Positions 23,933-31,678 are shown, counted from the first letter of the stretch. The stretch is 64,000 nt of DNA from Pyrinomonadaceae bacterium (GCA_014380365.1 JACMJZ010000031.1:248001-312000); one strand, 5' to 3'. A program made the numbers and translations. The notes: generated by a model from the sequence alone, not told the origin.

Positions 23933-25807
23933 ATGAACCCGCGACTCACAGCCATAGCCGGACGACTTAAAGGGAGCGTCTTCGCGATTGAAGAGTTGCC
24001 CGTCGTCATCGGACGCGAAACGGCCGCTACCCTCTGCGTCGCGGACGCCTCAATTTCCCGTCGCCACTCCCAAATTGAAAAAGACAATAACCAGTTTGTC
24101 ATCCTGGATCTCGACAGCCTCAACGGCACCTTTATCAACGACGTGCCGGTGAAGCGCCGCGTCCTTCAGCATGGCGATCGCGTTCGGATTGGCGACTCGC
24201 AGTTTCTGTTTCTCTTGAGCGATAGCGGCGCGGCGAGGTCAAACGAAGTCAAGTTTGACGATAGTCAGGTTAGCGGGTCCACTTTACAACTCCGGTTCAA
24301 CGACGCTGTTTACCTGATGGCCCGCGACTTGAGCGCGCTGATGAAAGTGTCGACGACTGTCAATGCCATTCGCGGCGTGGACGAAATTCAAAAGACGCTG
24401 CTCGAGCTGCTGTTCGAGGTTGTGCCCGCCGAAAGAGGCGTCGTGCTTCTGACGGACGGAAGTTTTCAGGGATCAGATACTCAGTTTTCCTCCGTCTTTG
24501 GCCTGGACCGGCGACGCGGACCAGACGAGTCGATTCGCGTGAGTCGTACCATTACACAGTCGGTACTGCGGCAGGGTGAATCGTTATTAATCAGCAAGCA
24601 CAACGAAGCCAACGAACTCGCGGCGCCGAGTTTGTTTGCCGACCAACCCACTTCGCTCCTGTGCGTGCCTTTGAAAATGTTCGAGCGCACCCTCGGCGTG
24701 ATTTATCTCGACACAAAAGAGCCGGACACCATTTTTGACAAAGACCATTTGCAACTGGTCTCCGCCATTGCCGCGATTACCGCCGTGGCCATCGAAAACG
24801 CGCGGCATATTGAGTATCTCGTTAACGAGAACAAGCGGCTGATTGCGGACTTCGATATCGAGCACAACATGGTGGGCGAAAGCGAGCCCGTGCGGGAGGT
24901 ATTGCAGTTTATCTCCAAAGTGGCGCCCACGGATTCGACCGTGCTGCTTTCGGGCGAGAGTGGAACCGGGAAAGAGTTAGCGGCGCGAGCGATCCACCAA
25001 AACAGCAAGCGCGCGAAAAAACCTTTCATGGCCGTCAACTGTGCGGCGCTCGCTGAGTCGCTGCTTGAGAGTGAGCTCTTTGGACACGAGCGCGGATCGT
25101 TTACCGGCGCGCTCGTGCAAAAGAAAGGGCGGCTGGAAGTGGCCGACGGAGGCACAGTCTTCCTGGATGAAATTGGCGAGCTGTCTCCGGCGATCCAGGT
25201 GAAACTGCTGCGCGTGCTGCAAGAGCGCGAGTTTGAACGCGTCGGCGGTACCCGCCCGATCAAAGTAGACATTCGGGTGATCACGGCCACCAACCGAAAT
25301 CTCGAGGAGGCAGTCAGCCTGGGTTTGTTCAGGCAGGATCTTTTTTACCGGCTCAACGTCGTGAGTCTGGAAATGCCGGCGTTGCGAGATCGCCCGGAAG
25401 ACGTTCCCTTGCTGGCAAATTATTTCGGAGCGAAGTACGGCGAGAAATGCAACCGCCGCATCGCGGGAATTTCCGCCGTGGCTCAGGAACGTTTGCGCGC
25501 ATACGATTGGCCCGGCAATATACGCGAACTGGAAAACGCGATCGAGCGGGCCGTCGTACTGGGAACGACGGATCAGATTCTTCCGGAAGATTTACCGGAA
25601 TCTGTTTGGGAGACAGCACCAGAGGCAGATGCGCCGGCCACGAAGTATCACGAGGCGGTGACGCAGACCAAGAAGCAGATCATCTTGAGCGCGATGGAGC
25701 AGGCGCACGGAAGCTACACCGCGGCGGCCAAACTTCTCGGCGTGCATCCCAATTACCTGCATCGCCTGATTCGAAATCTGAACCTGAAAGAACATTTCAA
25801 GAAATAA
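23933..25807 (+). CDS. Sigma54-dependent transcriptional activator with FHA and GAF domains
   Basis: 624 aa from the ATG at 23933 ([14 protein letters not shown]). FHA domain at about 8-95 with the phosphothreonine-binding residues in [18 protein letters not shown] and LNGTFIN; GAF-like domain at about 130-290; AAA+ domain at about 310-540 with Walker A GESGTGKE, the sigma54 loop as GSFTGA (Ala to Ser in GAFTGA) and Walker [13 protein letters not shown]; Fis-type HTH at the C-terminus ([20 protein letters not shown]). It activates sigma54 promoters in response to a phospho-Thr partner and/or a GAF ligand, so a Ser/Thr kinase input is likely. No kinase gene is adjacent, and no receiver domain is present. 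Confidence 0.92.
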   Translation: MNPRLTAIAGRLKGSVFAIEELPVVIGRETAATLCVADASISRRHSQIEKDNNQFVILDLDSLNGTFINDVPVKRRVLQHGDRVRIGDSQFLFLLSDSGAARSNEVKFDDSQVSGSTLQLRFNDAVYLMARDLSALMKVSTTVNAIRGVDEIQKTLLELLFEVVPAERGVVLLTDGSFQGSDTQFSSVFGLDRRRGPDESIRVSRTITQSVLRQGESLLISKHNEANELAAPSLFADQPTSLLCVPLKMFERTLGVIYLDTKEPDTIFDKDHLQLVSAIAAITAVAIENARHIEYLVNENKRLIADFDIEHNMVGESEPVREVLQFISKVAPTDSTVLLSGESGTGKELAARAIHQNSKRAKKPFMAVNCAALAESLLESELFGHERGSFTGALVQKKGRLEVADGGTVFLDEIGELSPAIQVKLLRVLQEREFERVGGTRPIKVDIRVITATNRNLEEAVSLGLFRQDLFYRLNVVSLEMPALRDRPEDVPLLANYFGAKYGEKCNRRIAGISAVAQERLRAYDWPGNIRELENAIERAVVLGTTDQILPEDLPESVWETAPEADAPATKYHEAVTQTKKQIILSAMEQAHGSYTAAAKLLGVHPNYLHRLIRNLNLKEHFKK

Positions 25808-25812
25808 CTGTC

Positions 25813-25902
25813 AGCAGATTCGCAGATTACACAGACTACGAACCCGAGAACGCTATGACCTTCTGGAAGTCTTAATCTGTGTAATCGGCGTTATCTGCGG
25901 AT
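25813..25902. repeat. CGCAGATTACACAGA hairpin repeat
   Basis: Left arm GCAGATTCGCAGATTACACA and right arm TCTGTGTAATCGGCGTTATC-TGCGG form an imperfect stem right after the sigma54 activator. The same family occurs at 37945-38066. Confidence 0.8.
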
Positions 25903-25945
25903 AGTGCTTGCTGGTGTGACGCACACTTAAACAGAGGAGAGATCA

Positions 25946-26284
25946 ATGCCCGTTGAGTTGACTGAAGCAGAGTTTTCCAAACACGTAAGCACGAAGTTTC
26001 GTGCCATGGTTGGCGCGGAGGCTGTTGATCTGGAGTTGACGCAGGTGAAAGGCTATCCGGGCCACGCGGACGATCAACAGGGAATGGAGCGTTTTTCGCT
26101 TTTCTTCAGCGGCCCGGCCAAACCCTTCCTGCCCCAGACCACTTATTCACTGACCCACGACGGCATGGGCACCTTCGATCTCTTCCTCGTGCCCATCAAA
26201 CCCGACGGCGAAGGCTCGCGCTACGAAGCCGTCTTCAATTACTTCAAAACAGTGACGAGTGACAATCAAAACAGTGACGAGTGA
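25946..26284 (+). CDS. DUF6916 family protein
   Basis: 112 aa, cytoplasmic by sequence, with ribosome site GAGGAGAG before the ATG. The sequence MERFSLFFSGP...THDGMGTFDLFLVPI...GSRYEAVFNYF is the DUF6916 core and is matched by the C-terminal half of the Tat-exported protein at 26944-27423 (FSLMFK...HPALGKFDLFLTP...FYYEAVFNHL). Family members commonly accompany tail-collar proteins; function unknown. The last residues (TSDNQNSDE) and the stop come from a GTGACGAGTGAC repeat, so the native C-terminus has been altered. Confidence 0.82.
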   Translation: MPVELTEAEFSKHVSTKFRAMVGAEAVDLELTQVKGYPGHADDQQGMERFSLFFSGPAKPFLPQTTYSLTHDGMGTFDLFLVPIKPDGEGSRYEAVFNYFKTVTSDNQNSDE

Positions 26285-26356
26285 CGAGTGACGAGTGACA
26301 AGTGACAAGAGATCGCCAAGCCACGGCTCTACACTTTTCACTCGTCACTCGTCACT
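26251..26356. repeat. GTGACGAGTGAC hairpin repeat spanning two gene ends
   Basis: Direct copies of GTGACGA on the left (26251-26309) and complementary TCGTCACTC copies on the right (26333-26356). The convergent genes at 25946-26284 and 26338-26841 both terminate inside it and both end in the residues TSDE or NSDE. Confidence 0.85.
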
Positions 26357-26841
26357 GCTCTATATTCCATGTGCTTGTAGGCGCCGACGTCTTCGATCAC
26401 CACGAATCCCAGCCGCTCGTAGAATCGGTGTGCGTCGTTATTGAGAACGAATACCATGTGGCGCAGTAACTTTCCCGCGCGCGCGGCTTCGTCCATCAAC
26501 TCTCGCAGCAACTTCGTGCCGGCGCCGTGCTTTTGAAACTGCGGCAGCAGCGAGATGTCCAGCAGGCGAATCTGCTCCTTGTCTTCACCCACCCAAATTC
26601 TTCCGGCAGGCTCATCGTCAATCAGGATCAGTTGATGTCTGGCGTCAGGAAAGCGCGCGTCGTATTCGCGTCGTTGCATATCAAACTGCCAGCGCAGAAA
26701 AGCTTCCTGCTGGCCCTCGGCCCACTCCACCTGCCCGAGTTCCTCTGCGCGTGTGCTGCCATAGAGCGCCAGCAGGAATGCATCGTCGTCGGCTGTCACG
26801 GACCGGAGGGTCACGTTCGGAAGAGGCGAGTCGCTTGTCAT
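26338..26841 (-). CDS. GNAT family N-acetyltransferase
   Basis: 167 aa from the ATG at 26841 (MTSDSPLPNVTLR); the upstream extension is repeat-derived. It transfers acetyl from acetyl-CoA to an unknown amine. GNAT motif A reads IRLLDISLLPQFQKHGAGTK with the pyrophosphate-binding Q/H-x-x-G-x-G type turn, and motif B reads VLNNDAHRFYERLGFVVIED. The C-terminal residues AVTSDE come from the hairpin repeat. It sits between the two DUF6916 genes but on the opposite strand to the first. A link with them is only positional. Confidence 0.88.
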   Translation of the reverse strand: MTSDSPLPNVTLRSVTADDDAFLLALYGSTRAEELGQVEWAEGQQEAFLRWQFDMQRREYDARFPDARHQLILIDDEPAGRIWVGEDKEQIRLLDISLLPQFQKHGAGTKLLRELMDEAARAGKLLRHMVFVLNNDAHRFYERLGFVVIEDVGAYKHMEYRAVTSDE

Positions 26842-26861
26842 GGGGCGTAAGTATAAACCAG

Positions 26862-26940
26862 AAGGAGGCAGGCAGAAGGCAGAAGGCAGCAAGCAGAAAA
26901 AGGGACGCTTGCCCACTGCTTAGTGCCTTCTGCCGACTGT
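26862..26940. repeat. GGCAGAAGGCAGAAGGCAG hairpin repeat
   Basis: Direct copies of GGCAGAA, then a spacer with GCCCACTGCTTAG, then the complement GCCTTCTGCC. It separates the Tat-DUF6916 gene from the acetyltransferase gene. Confidence 0.7.
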
Positions 26941-26943
26941 TTT

Positions 26944-27423
26944 CTAAAGGTGATTGAAGACGGCTTCGTAGTAAAACTCGCCGTCTTTTTCCCGGGGCGT
27001 TAGGAACAGATCAAACTTGCCCAGCGCCGGATGGCTAATGTTGTGGATGGATGTAAATGGCGGCAGCCTTTCCGACGACTTGAACATTAGTGAAAACGAC
27101 TTTGTCTCGCGCGCCTTCGACGCCGCAACCATCGAGCCGGCTTTCGGTTTGTAGCCATTGACGCTGACGAGCTTCAGGGCTACCAACTCGCCACGCGCGT
27201 TGGGGGCCTCAAAGTAGCCGTTGATGTAGGGGCGGAAGGTAGCTTCCGAAAAATAAAATAGCGGATCCTGTTGGGCCTTGATCGGGATCGGGTAACCAAT
27301 AACCTTGTCCAGGGGTTTCCCTTTCTTCTGGCCGAGCACTGCCCGACCCATCCCTAAAGCCAAACCGGCGGAAACCGCAGTCAGGGTGGCAGACTTCAAA
27401 AAGCGGCGACGTTCAAAAGACAT
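26944..27423 (-). CDS. Tat-exported DUF6916 domain protein
   Basis: 159 aa with a twin-arginine signal (FERRRFLKSATLTAVSAGLA, residues 3-22) followed by the hydrophobic part and GRAVLGQ. Ribosome site GAGGAG precedes the ATG. Residues about 100-159 carry the same DUF6916 pattern as the gene at 25946-26284. Residues 45-95 (YPIPIKAQQDPLFYFSEATF, PYINGYFEAPNARGELVALK) are extra and may be a ligand- or partner-binding portion. Tat export suggests the domain folds before transport. It is divergent from the tail-collar genes with 561 bases between. Function unknown. Confidence 0.82.
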   Translation of the reverse strand: MSFERRRFLKSATLTAVSAGLALGMGRAVLGQKKGKPLDKVIGYPIPIKAQQDPLFYFSEATFRPYINGYFEAPNARGELVALKLVSVNGYKPKAGSMVAASKARETKSFSLMFKSSERLPPFTSIHNISHPALGKFDLFLTPREKDGEFYYEAVFNHL

Positions 27424-27984
27424 TAATTTCTCTCACTCCTCAAAGAAAATATTCAGGTGGGATCTGGAATTTATTACTTAGGTGGGAGCAGGCTTTCCCC
27501 AAAGGCCTGCGAATTGGGCGACAGTGTATGCCAGTTTCCTCAGAAGCGCTACTTGAAAAAGCAGTGGGGAGTGGGCAGTGAGCAGTCGGCAGTGGCCAGT
27601 GGCCAGTGGTCAGACGGCAGGAGCAGAGGAAAGGAGCAGGCGGGCAGGATCCTAGGTTTATGGCCCTGCCCACTGCCCACTGCCCACTGCCCACTGACCA
27701 CTGACCCGGCCCGTTACCAGAAATCTTTCTTGACGGCCCTGCTCGTTGCGAGTAGAATCCCGCCGCTTCAGATTTCTACAAGGCTTTCAAGTTCTCTTCG
27801 CAAGCAGGAATCACAAATCAGACTTCTCCGCTGGCAGTCCCCAGAGCAAACGCAGTCTGACTTTTTCCGCAACGTACTCGCGCTTTCCATTTCGGGTTCT
27901 CGCTGCAAAACCGCACCCCGAGGTTGGATTTGTCGCCCCAGTTGATAACTTTTCTTTTGGTCTAACTAACGCAAGGAGTGAACA
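27424..27984. other. Divergent intergenic region before the tail-collar genes
   Basis: No gene. It contains the CAGTGGGCAGTGAGC hairpin repeat at 27561-27706. From about 27715 to 27960 the sequence is non-repetitive and of mixed composition, ending with TAACGCAAGGAGTGAACA before the first tail-collar ATG; regulatory sequence for that operon must lie there. Short frames in it are not convincing. Confidence 0.5.
27561..27706. repeat. CAGTGGGCAGTGAGC hairpin repeat
   Basis: The left side has copies of GCAGTGGGGAGTGGGCAGTG and GGCAGTGGCCAGTGG; the right side has four copies of CCCACTG. They pair around a GGCAGGAGCAGAGGAAAGG-containing spacer, forming a long, low-complexity stem. Related words occur at 9875-9945, 29815-29846 and 31893-31946. 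Confidence 0.8.
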
Positions 27985-28488
27985 ATGGCAGAACCATTTC
28001 TCTCTGAAATCAGAATCATGAGCTTCGGTTTCGCGCCGAAGGGCTGGGCGATGTGCAACGGTCAGTTGCTGCCCATCAACCAGAACCAGGCGCTTTTCAG
28101 TTTGCTGGGTACAACCTTCGGCGGCGACGGCCGCGTCAACTTCGCGCTACCCGATCTGCGCGGCCGGGTGCCGATTGAAGTTGGCAATGGCCACACCCTC
28201 GGCGAAAAAGGCGGCGAACAGGCGCACACGCTTTCGATGAGCGAGATGCCACAGCATGCGCACCTGGCTACGGCGACCTCGACAAACGGCGGGGTAATTA
28301 TTCCAACGGGAAACATTTTGGCAGGTGGAACTCCCCAACTCTACCATGCGCCGGACAACAACCTGACGCCGCTAAATGCGGCGACGCTAGGTAACGTCGG
28401 TGGCAGTCAGGCCCACCTGAACATGCAGCCGTTCCTGACGCTAACTTTCTGCATCGCGCTTCAGGGGATCTTCCCCAGTCCAAACTAA
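27985..28488 (+). CDS. Phage tail-collar domain protein 1 (MdpB-like)
   Basis: 167 aa with ribosome site AAGGAG. Tail-collar (PF07484-type) pattern: FLSEIRIMSFGFAPKGWAMC, NGQLLPINQNQALFSLLGTT, FGGDGRVNFALPDLRGRVPI, then the histidine motif SEMPQHAHLA and the end HLNMQPFLTLTFCIALQGIF. Related to microcystin-dependent protein MdpB and phage short-tail-fibre collars, usually forming trimers. Three tandem paralogues lie here. No signal peptide is visible, so any export would be non-classical. Not a phage gene set, as no other phage genes are near. Confidence 0.9.
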   Translation: MAEPFLSEIRIMSFGFAPKGWAMCNGQLLPINQNQALFSLLGTTFGGDGRVNFALPDLRGRVPIEVGNGHTLGEKGGEQAHTLSMSEMPQHAHLATATSTNGGVIIPTGNILAGGTPQLYHAPDNNLTPLNAATLGNVGGSQAHLNMQPFLTLTFCIALQGIFPSPN

Positions 28489-28500
28489 GGAGTCGAACTC

Positions 28501-29004
28501 ATGGCACAACCATATGTAGGTGAAATCAGAATGTTCGGTGGCAACTTCGCTCCTGCGGGTTGGATGTTTTGCGAGGGGCAGTTGCTTCCTATCTCTGAAA
28601 ACGAAACGCTCTTTCAATTGATTGGCACGACCTATGGCGGCGACGGGCAATCGACTTTTGCCCTGCCTGACTTGCGCGGTCGCCTGCCTATGCATCAGGG
28701 CAACGGCTTTATCCTCGCCGAAACGGGCGGGGCGGAAGAGATAACCCTGACAGTGAACCAAATCCCCATTCACAACCACGCGTATCTGGGAACGGAGAGC
28801 AACGCGAATGACACCAATGCAATTAATAATGTCGTCGCGCAGCCCACAGCAGGTTTTCCTTACCTGAACGCGCCGCCGCCTGTCGCCATGGGGCCGGGGA
28901 GTGTCGGTCCTACCGGCGGCAGCCAGCCGCACACAAATTTCCAGCCGTACCTTTGCGTCGACTTCATCATCTCGCTGTTCGGGCTATTCCCGTCACCGAC
29001 TTAA
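28501..29004 (+). CDS. Phage tail-collar domain protein 2 (MdpB-like)
   Basis: 167 aa, starting 12 bases after the previous stop with ribosome site TAAGGAG. The same domain: YVGEIRMFGGNFAPAGWMFC, EGQLLPISENETLFQLIGTT, YGGDGQSTFALPDLRGRLPM, NQIPIHNHAYLG, and the end NFQPYLCVDFIISLFGLFPS. The central variable segment (residues about 95-135; ANDTNAINNVVAQPTAGFPY) differs from its neighbours, as expected if this part forms the exposed binding tip. Co-transcribed with paralogues 1 and 3. Confidence 0.9.
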   Translation: MAQPYVGEIRMFGGNFAPAGWMFCEGQLLPISENETLFQLIGTTYGGDGQSTFALPDLRGRLPMHQGNGFILAETGGAEEITLTVNQIPIHNHAYLGTESNANDTNAINNVVAQPTAGFPYLNAPPPVAMGPGSVGPTGGSQPHTNFQPYLCVDFIISLFGLFPSPT

Positions 29005-29075
29005 ACGGATGATGGCCGTCGCGCCCGGTTACGTATTAATTTGATTGTTCTCAAAGCAGGCTAAGGAGAATCATT

Positions 29076-29600
29076 ATGGCAGATCCATTTGTAGCTGAAA
29101 TCAGAATCTTTCCTTTTAACTTCGCGCCCAAAGGCTGGGCGTGGTGCAACGGGCAGCTGATGCCTCTCTCCCAAAACACCGCTCTCTTCTCGCTGCTGGG
29201 GACTACCTACGGCGGCGATGGCAAGTCGACCTTTGCCTTACCTAACATGCAGGGCAACGCGCCCATGCATCCCGGACAGGGGCCTGGACTGTCGCTGCAC
29301 GATTTAGGCGAGATTGGCGGGACGGAGTTTGTCACGTTGCTCGAGTCGGAAATGCCCTTGCACGCCCACGCGCAGATGGCCAACACTACGACCGCCACCA
29401 AATCTTTGCCGACAGGCAACAGTTTTGCCAAAGGAGCGTCGATGATTCCCTACCTGGCTCCGGCAGGCGCGCCCGTGGTTAACATGGCGTTCCAAACCAT
29501 TGCACCGGCCGGCGGAAGCCTGCCGCACAACAACATGCAGCCGTACCTGACGTTTTATTTCTGCATCGCCTTGCAGGGCGTCTTCCCGCCGCGCACGTAA
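29076..29600 (+). CDS. Phage tail-collar domain protein 3 (MdpB-like)
   Basis: 174 aa with ribosome site TAAGGAGAATC. Pattern: FVAEIRIFPFNFAPKGWAWC, NGQLMPLSQNTALFSLLGTT, YGGDGKSTFALPNMQGNAPM, the His motif SEMPLHAHAQM, and the end NNMQPYLTFYFCIALQGVFP. Slightly longer variable region (PGQGPGLSLHDLGEIGGTEF). It is separated from paralogue 2 by 71 bases with no terminator. Its stop is followed at once by a GGCAGGAGCAGAC repeat. Confidence 0.9.
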   Translation: MADPFVAEIRIFPFNFAPKGWAWCNGQLMPLSQNTALFSLLGTTYGGDGKSTFALPNMQGNAPMHPGQGPGLSLHDLGEIGGTEFVTLLESEMPLHAHAQMANTTTATKSLPTGNSFAKGASMIPYLAPAGAPVVNMAFQTIAPAGGSLPHNNMQPYLTFYFCIALQGVFPPRT

Positions 29601-29650
29601 GCAGACGGCAGGAGCAGACGGCAGGAGCAGTCGGCAGGAGCAGTCGGCAG
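29601..29650 (+). repeat. Tandem GGCAGGAGCAGAC repeat
   Basis: Four copies of GCAGACGGCAGGA / GCAGTCGGCAGGA directly after tail-collar gene 3. Same family as 3024-3080. Confidence 0.8.
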
Positions 29651-30147
29651 CATGGGGCAGTGGCCCTACCGTCAGGGAGGGCGTCGCATCAGCGGCAGAA
29701 GCCGCGCGTCAGCAAGGGCGCAGTTCTTCGTCAGTCAATATGAGTCGCCCCAACAATCCGACCCTGAGAGGATTCGAGCAATCGACCCTCTCGGGGTCGA
29801 GTTGCGTTTGCAGGAACAGTGGGCAGTGGGCAGTGAGCAGTGGACAATCGACCAAAGCGGCTTGCCGCCGCACAGTGCGGTAAGGCTTGCCTTACCGGAT
29901 GCCGGGTAATTTTTGAGAACCTTTTCCTGAGGCTGAGCCTCAGGAAAGATTAGGGATGGATGGCTGGCCGGAAAGCCATAGGCTTTCCGCACTGTGCGGC
30001 GGCCGAGCCGCAGGCGCAGGTTGACTGGATGAATTTCAAGTCAACCTTACGGCGGCAAGCAGCTTACTGGCTATCTTGCATTTCTCCGTCTTACCCTCAG
30101 GAAGCAAGAGCATAGCCTTTCGATCCGAGGTTGCTTAACCTCACGGC
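29651..30147. other. Intergenic region upstream of the RAYT
   Basis: After the GGCAGGAGC repeat comes a GC-rich patch (GGGGCAGTGGCCCTACCGTC), a short CAGTGGGCAGTGAGCAGTGG stretch (29817-29842), cloverleaf copy C (29857-30016) and about 130 bases of ordinary sequence before the RAYT start. No gene seen. Confidence 0.55.
29857..30016 (+). repeat. Cloverleaf palindrome family, copy C (5' of RAYT)
   Basis: Outer ends GCGGCTTGCCGCCGCACAGT and ACTGTGCGGCGGCCGAGCCG can pair. Inside, CGGTAAGGC-TT-GCCTTACCG (29879-29898), the middle hairpin CCTGAGGCT-G-AGCCTCAGG and GGAAAGCC-ATA-GGCTTTCC form three arms. It sits 131 bases before the RAYT start. Confidence 0.9.
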
Positions 30148-30693
30148 GTGCACACCATCTCCAGAGACTCGCCCTGCTTTTACCTAACCTCGGTTGCCAA
30201 AGATAGGCTTCCAGTTTTCCGCACTAATGAAATCAAAATAATCACCTGCAACGCCCTGGATGAAGCGCGCAAGTCAGGAGAATTTGCTTTGTACGCTTAC
30301 GCTCTCATGCCGGATCATCTTCACACGATCACGGACTCGGCTCTGAGTTCGGGGGAAACGCTTCGCTTCATCAACGGAATCATTAGCCGTCGTGTGATCA
30401 ACTATCTACAGCAGCAAGGCTACGAGAGCTCACTGCAGAAGTTGAAGAGAAAAACGCAGAAGAGCGATCACCATTATTCTCTCTGGGACCATCACCCGAA
30501 TGTACGCCTTCTGCTCACGGAGAAGATGCTGATGGAGCGGGTTCACTACACGCACCAGAATCCTGTGCGCGCAGGATTGGTCGAACGCGCGGAGGATTAC
30601 CGTTGGTCGAGCGTGCGCTGCTGGAATGGAAATCCGCTGGAGGATGAGCCGCTGCTGATGGATCTTGATCTCATCAAGTGGAGGCGGAGTTGA
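30148..30693 (+). CDS. REP-associated tyrosine transposase (RAYT), IS200-like
   Basis: 181 aa from a GTG start at 30148; a single-copy Y1 HUH-type transposase domain. The HUH-like motif is YALMPDHLHTI (about residues 51-61), with His57 and His59 positions as DHLH. The candidate nucleophile Tyr lies in the helix VHYTHQNPVRAGLVERAEDY, the most recognisable RAYT signature, followed by RWSSVRCWNG. It lacks a TnpB partner and IS200 ends. Instead, two full copies of the cloverleaf palindrome flank it in the same orientation, as REPs flank RAYTs. The expected function is single-stranded cleavage and mobilisation or maintenance of those palindromes. Confidence 0.88.
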   Translation: MHTISRDSPCFYLTSVAKDRLPVFRTNEIKIITCNALDEARKSGEFALYAYALMPDHLHTITDSALSSGETLRFINGIISRRVINYLQQQGYESSLQKLKRKTQKSDHHYSLWDHHPNVRLLLTEKMLMERVHYTHQNPVRAGLVERAEDYRWSSVRCWNGNPLEDEPLLMDLDLIKWRRS

Positions 30694-30753
30694 GTCCTGA
30701 ACCGTGCGGGTCTGCGGAAAGGCCCTTTCCACGGTGCCATTCAATCAACCAAC

Positions 30754-30910
30754 GCGGCTTGCCGCCGCACAGTGCGGTAAGGCTTGCCTTACCGTCACCG
30801 AAGTAAATTAAGAATCTTTCCTGAGGCTGAGCCTCAGGAAAGATTTGGAGATGGGTAGCTGGCCGGAAAGCCATAGGCTTTCCGCACTGTGCGGCGGCAA
30901 GCCGCAGGCG
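30754..30910 (+). repeat. Cloverleaf palindrome family, copy D (3' of RAYT)
   Basis: Outer ends GCGGCTTGCCGCCGCACAGT and ACTGTGCGGCGGCAAGCCGC are a nearly perfect inverted repeat. Arms: CGGTAAGGC-TT-GCCTTACCG, AATCTTTCCTGAGGCT-G-AGCC... (16-bp stem, perfect), GGAAAGCC-ATA-GGCTTTCC. It begins 60 bases after the RAYT stop and is almost identical to copy E. Confidence 0.9.
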
Positions 30911-31315
30911 CGGATTGAACCACGTCTGGCGCAGAAAGTCCTGCATAGGCATGGCAAGAATCTGCGCGCCATTGACAACACTCTGCGCCTGGAGAGGAAG
31001 AGTCGGCGCATCGATGGGATGAATCTGCGCATCGATGAGATGATACTGCGCACGGATGGGATGAATCTGCGTACTGATGAGATGAAGCTGCCCATGGGAG
31101 GGATGAGACTGCGCACCGATGGGATAAAACTGCGCGTGCGTGGGATAAAGCAGCCCACGATTCGCGTTGGTAAATCCTAATCCCGGAAGAGAATGCCCAC
31201 GCGTGAGTTTTATCTAACCAACCTATTGAAGTCTCTATTCGTCCGGCGTAATATCGGCTCGTTCCTCGCACGTTCCTGACTCCCAACCCAGCCAAAAAAG
31301 AAGGAGCATACTCAA
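30911..31315. other. Intergenic region with a 21-base tandem repeat
   Basis: Contains the ten-unit tandem repeat (30959-31168) and then about 145 bases leading to the ribosome site of the next gene. An open frame runs from inside cloverleaf copy D through the repeat to 31180, but it has no independent start codon; I regard it as a pseudogene or non-coding. Confidence 0.5.
30959..31168 (+). repeat. Ten-unit 21-base tandem repeat with open 7-residue period
   Basis: Units of the form AAT CTG CGC ATC GAT GAG ATG repeat ten times without frame loss. In the plus frame they read NLRIDEM / ILRTDGM / NLRTDEM / KLPMGGM / RLRTDGI and so on. The first two and last units are the most diverged. Non-synonymous changes are common. 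Confidence 0.85.
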
Positions 31316-31678
31316 ATGGCAAGAAACGAAACACGAAGACTCAAGCCCGCACAAATCCAACTGGATATCGAAAGCTACGACGCTTTGCTGGCTACGGCAG
31401 ACTATGCACCCGCAAACCCCGCGTACTCAAAAGAGAATGCCACAGCCAGTCGCACTGGAATGGGTACCTCGCAAGCCGAAGAAACCCAGGCTGATGCGCT
31501 GGCAGCCGCTAAGCGCGACACCGCGGTCGCGAAGGAATGGGAATTTCACAATCTGATACTAGGAGTTAAAAATCAGATCGTGGCCCAGTTTGGCCTCGAC
31601 TCAAACGAAGCACAGGCGATTGGACTGAAGAAGAAATCCGAGTACAAGACACGTTCCAAGAAGACCCCGAAGTCATGA
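31316..31678 (+). CDS. Conserved-looking hypothetical protein, 120 aa
   Basis: A strong ribosome site (GAAGGAG) precedes the ATG. The protein is hydrophilic and highly charged, without a signal or membrane segment: LKPAQIQLDIESYDALLATA, then a low-complexity stretch (NPAYSKENATASRTGMGTSQ), then a helical part (AVAKEWEFHNLILGVKNQIV) and a basic tail (LKKKSEYKTRSKKTPKS). I do not recognise the family. The helix-rich C-terminal portion looks conserved and structured. Flanked by cloverleaf copies D and E. It might relate to the tail-collar cluster upstream, but that is positional only. Confidence 0.65.
   Translation: MARNETRRLKPAQIQLDIESYDALLATADYAPANPAYSKENATASRTGMGTSQAEETQADALAAAKRDTAVAKEWEFHNLILGVKNQIVAQFGLDSNEAQAIGLKKKSEYKTRSKKTPKS

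Noticed and set aside
27985-29600. Prophage remnant
   Set aside because: Three tail-collar proteins alone; no capsid, terminase, integrase, lysis or other tail genes and no att-like repeats. Such collars are common as chromosomal, non-phage genes.
30845-31180. 111-residue plus-strand ORF with 7-residue repeats as a gene
   Set aside because: Its only start is inside cloverleaf copy D and there is no ribosome site. Kept as a tandem repeat and as a possible pseudogene in the findings.
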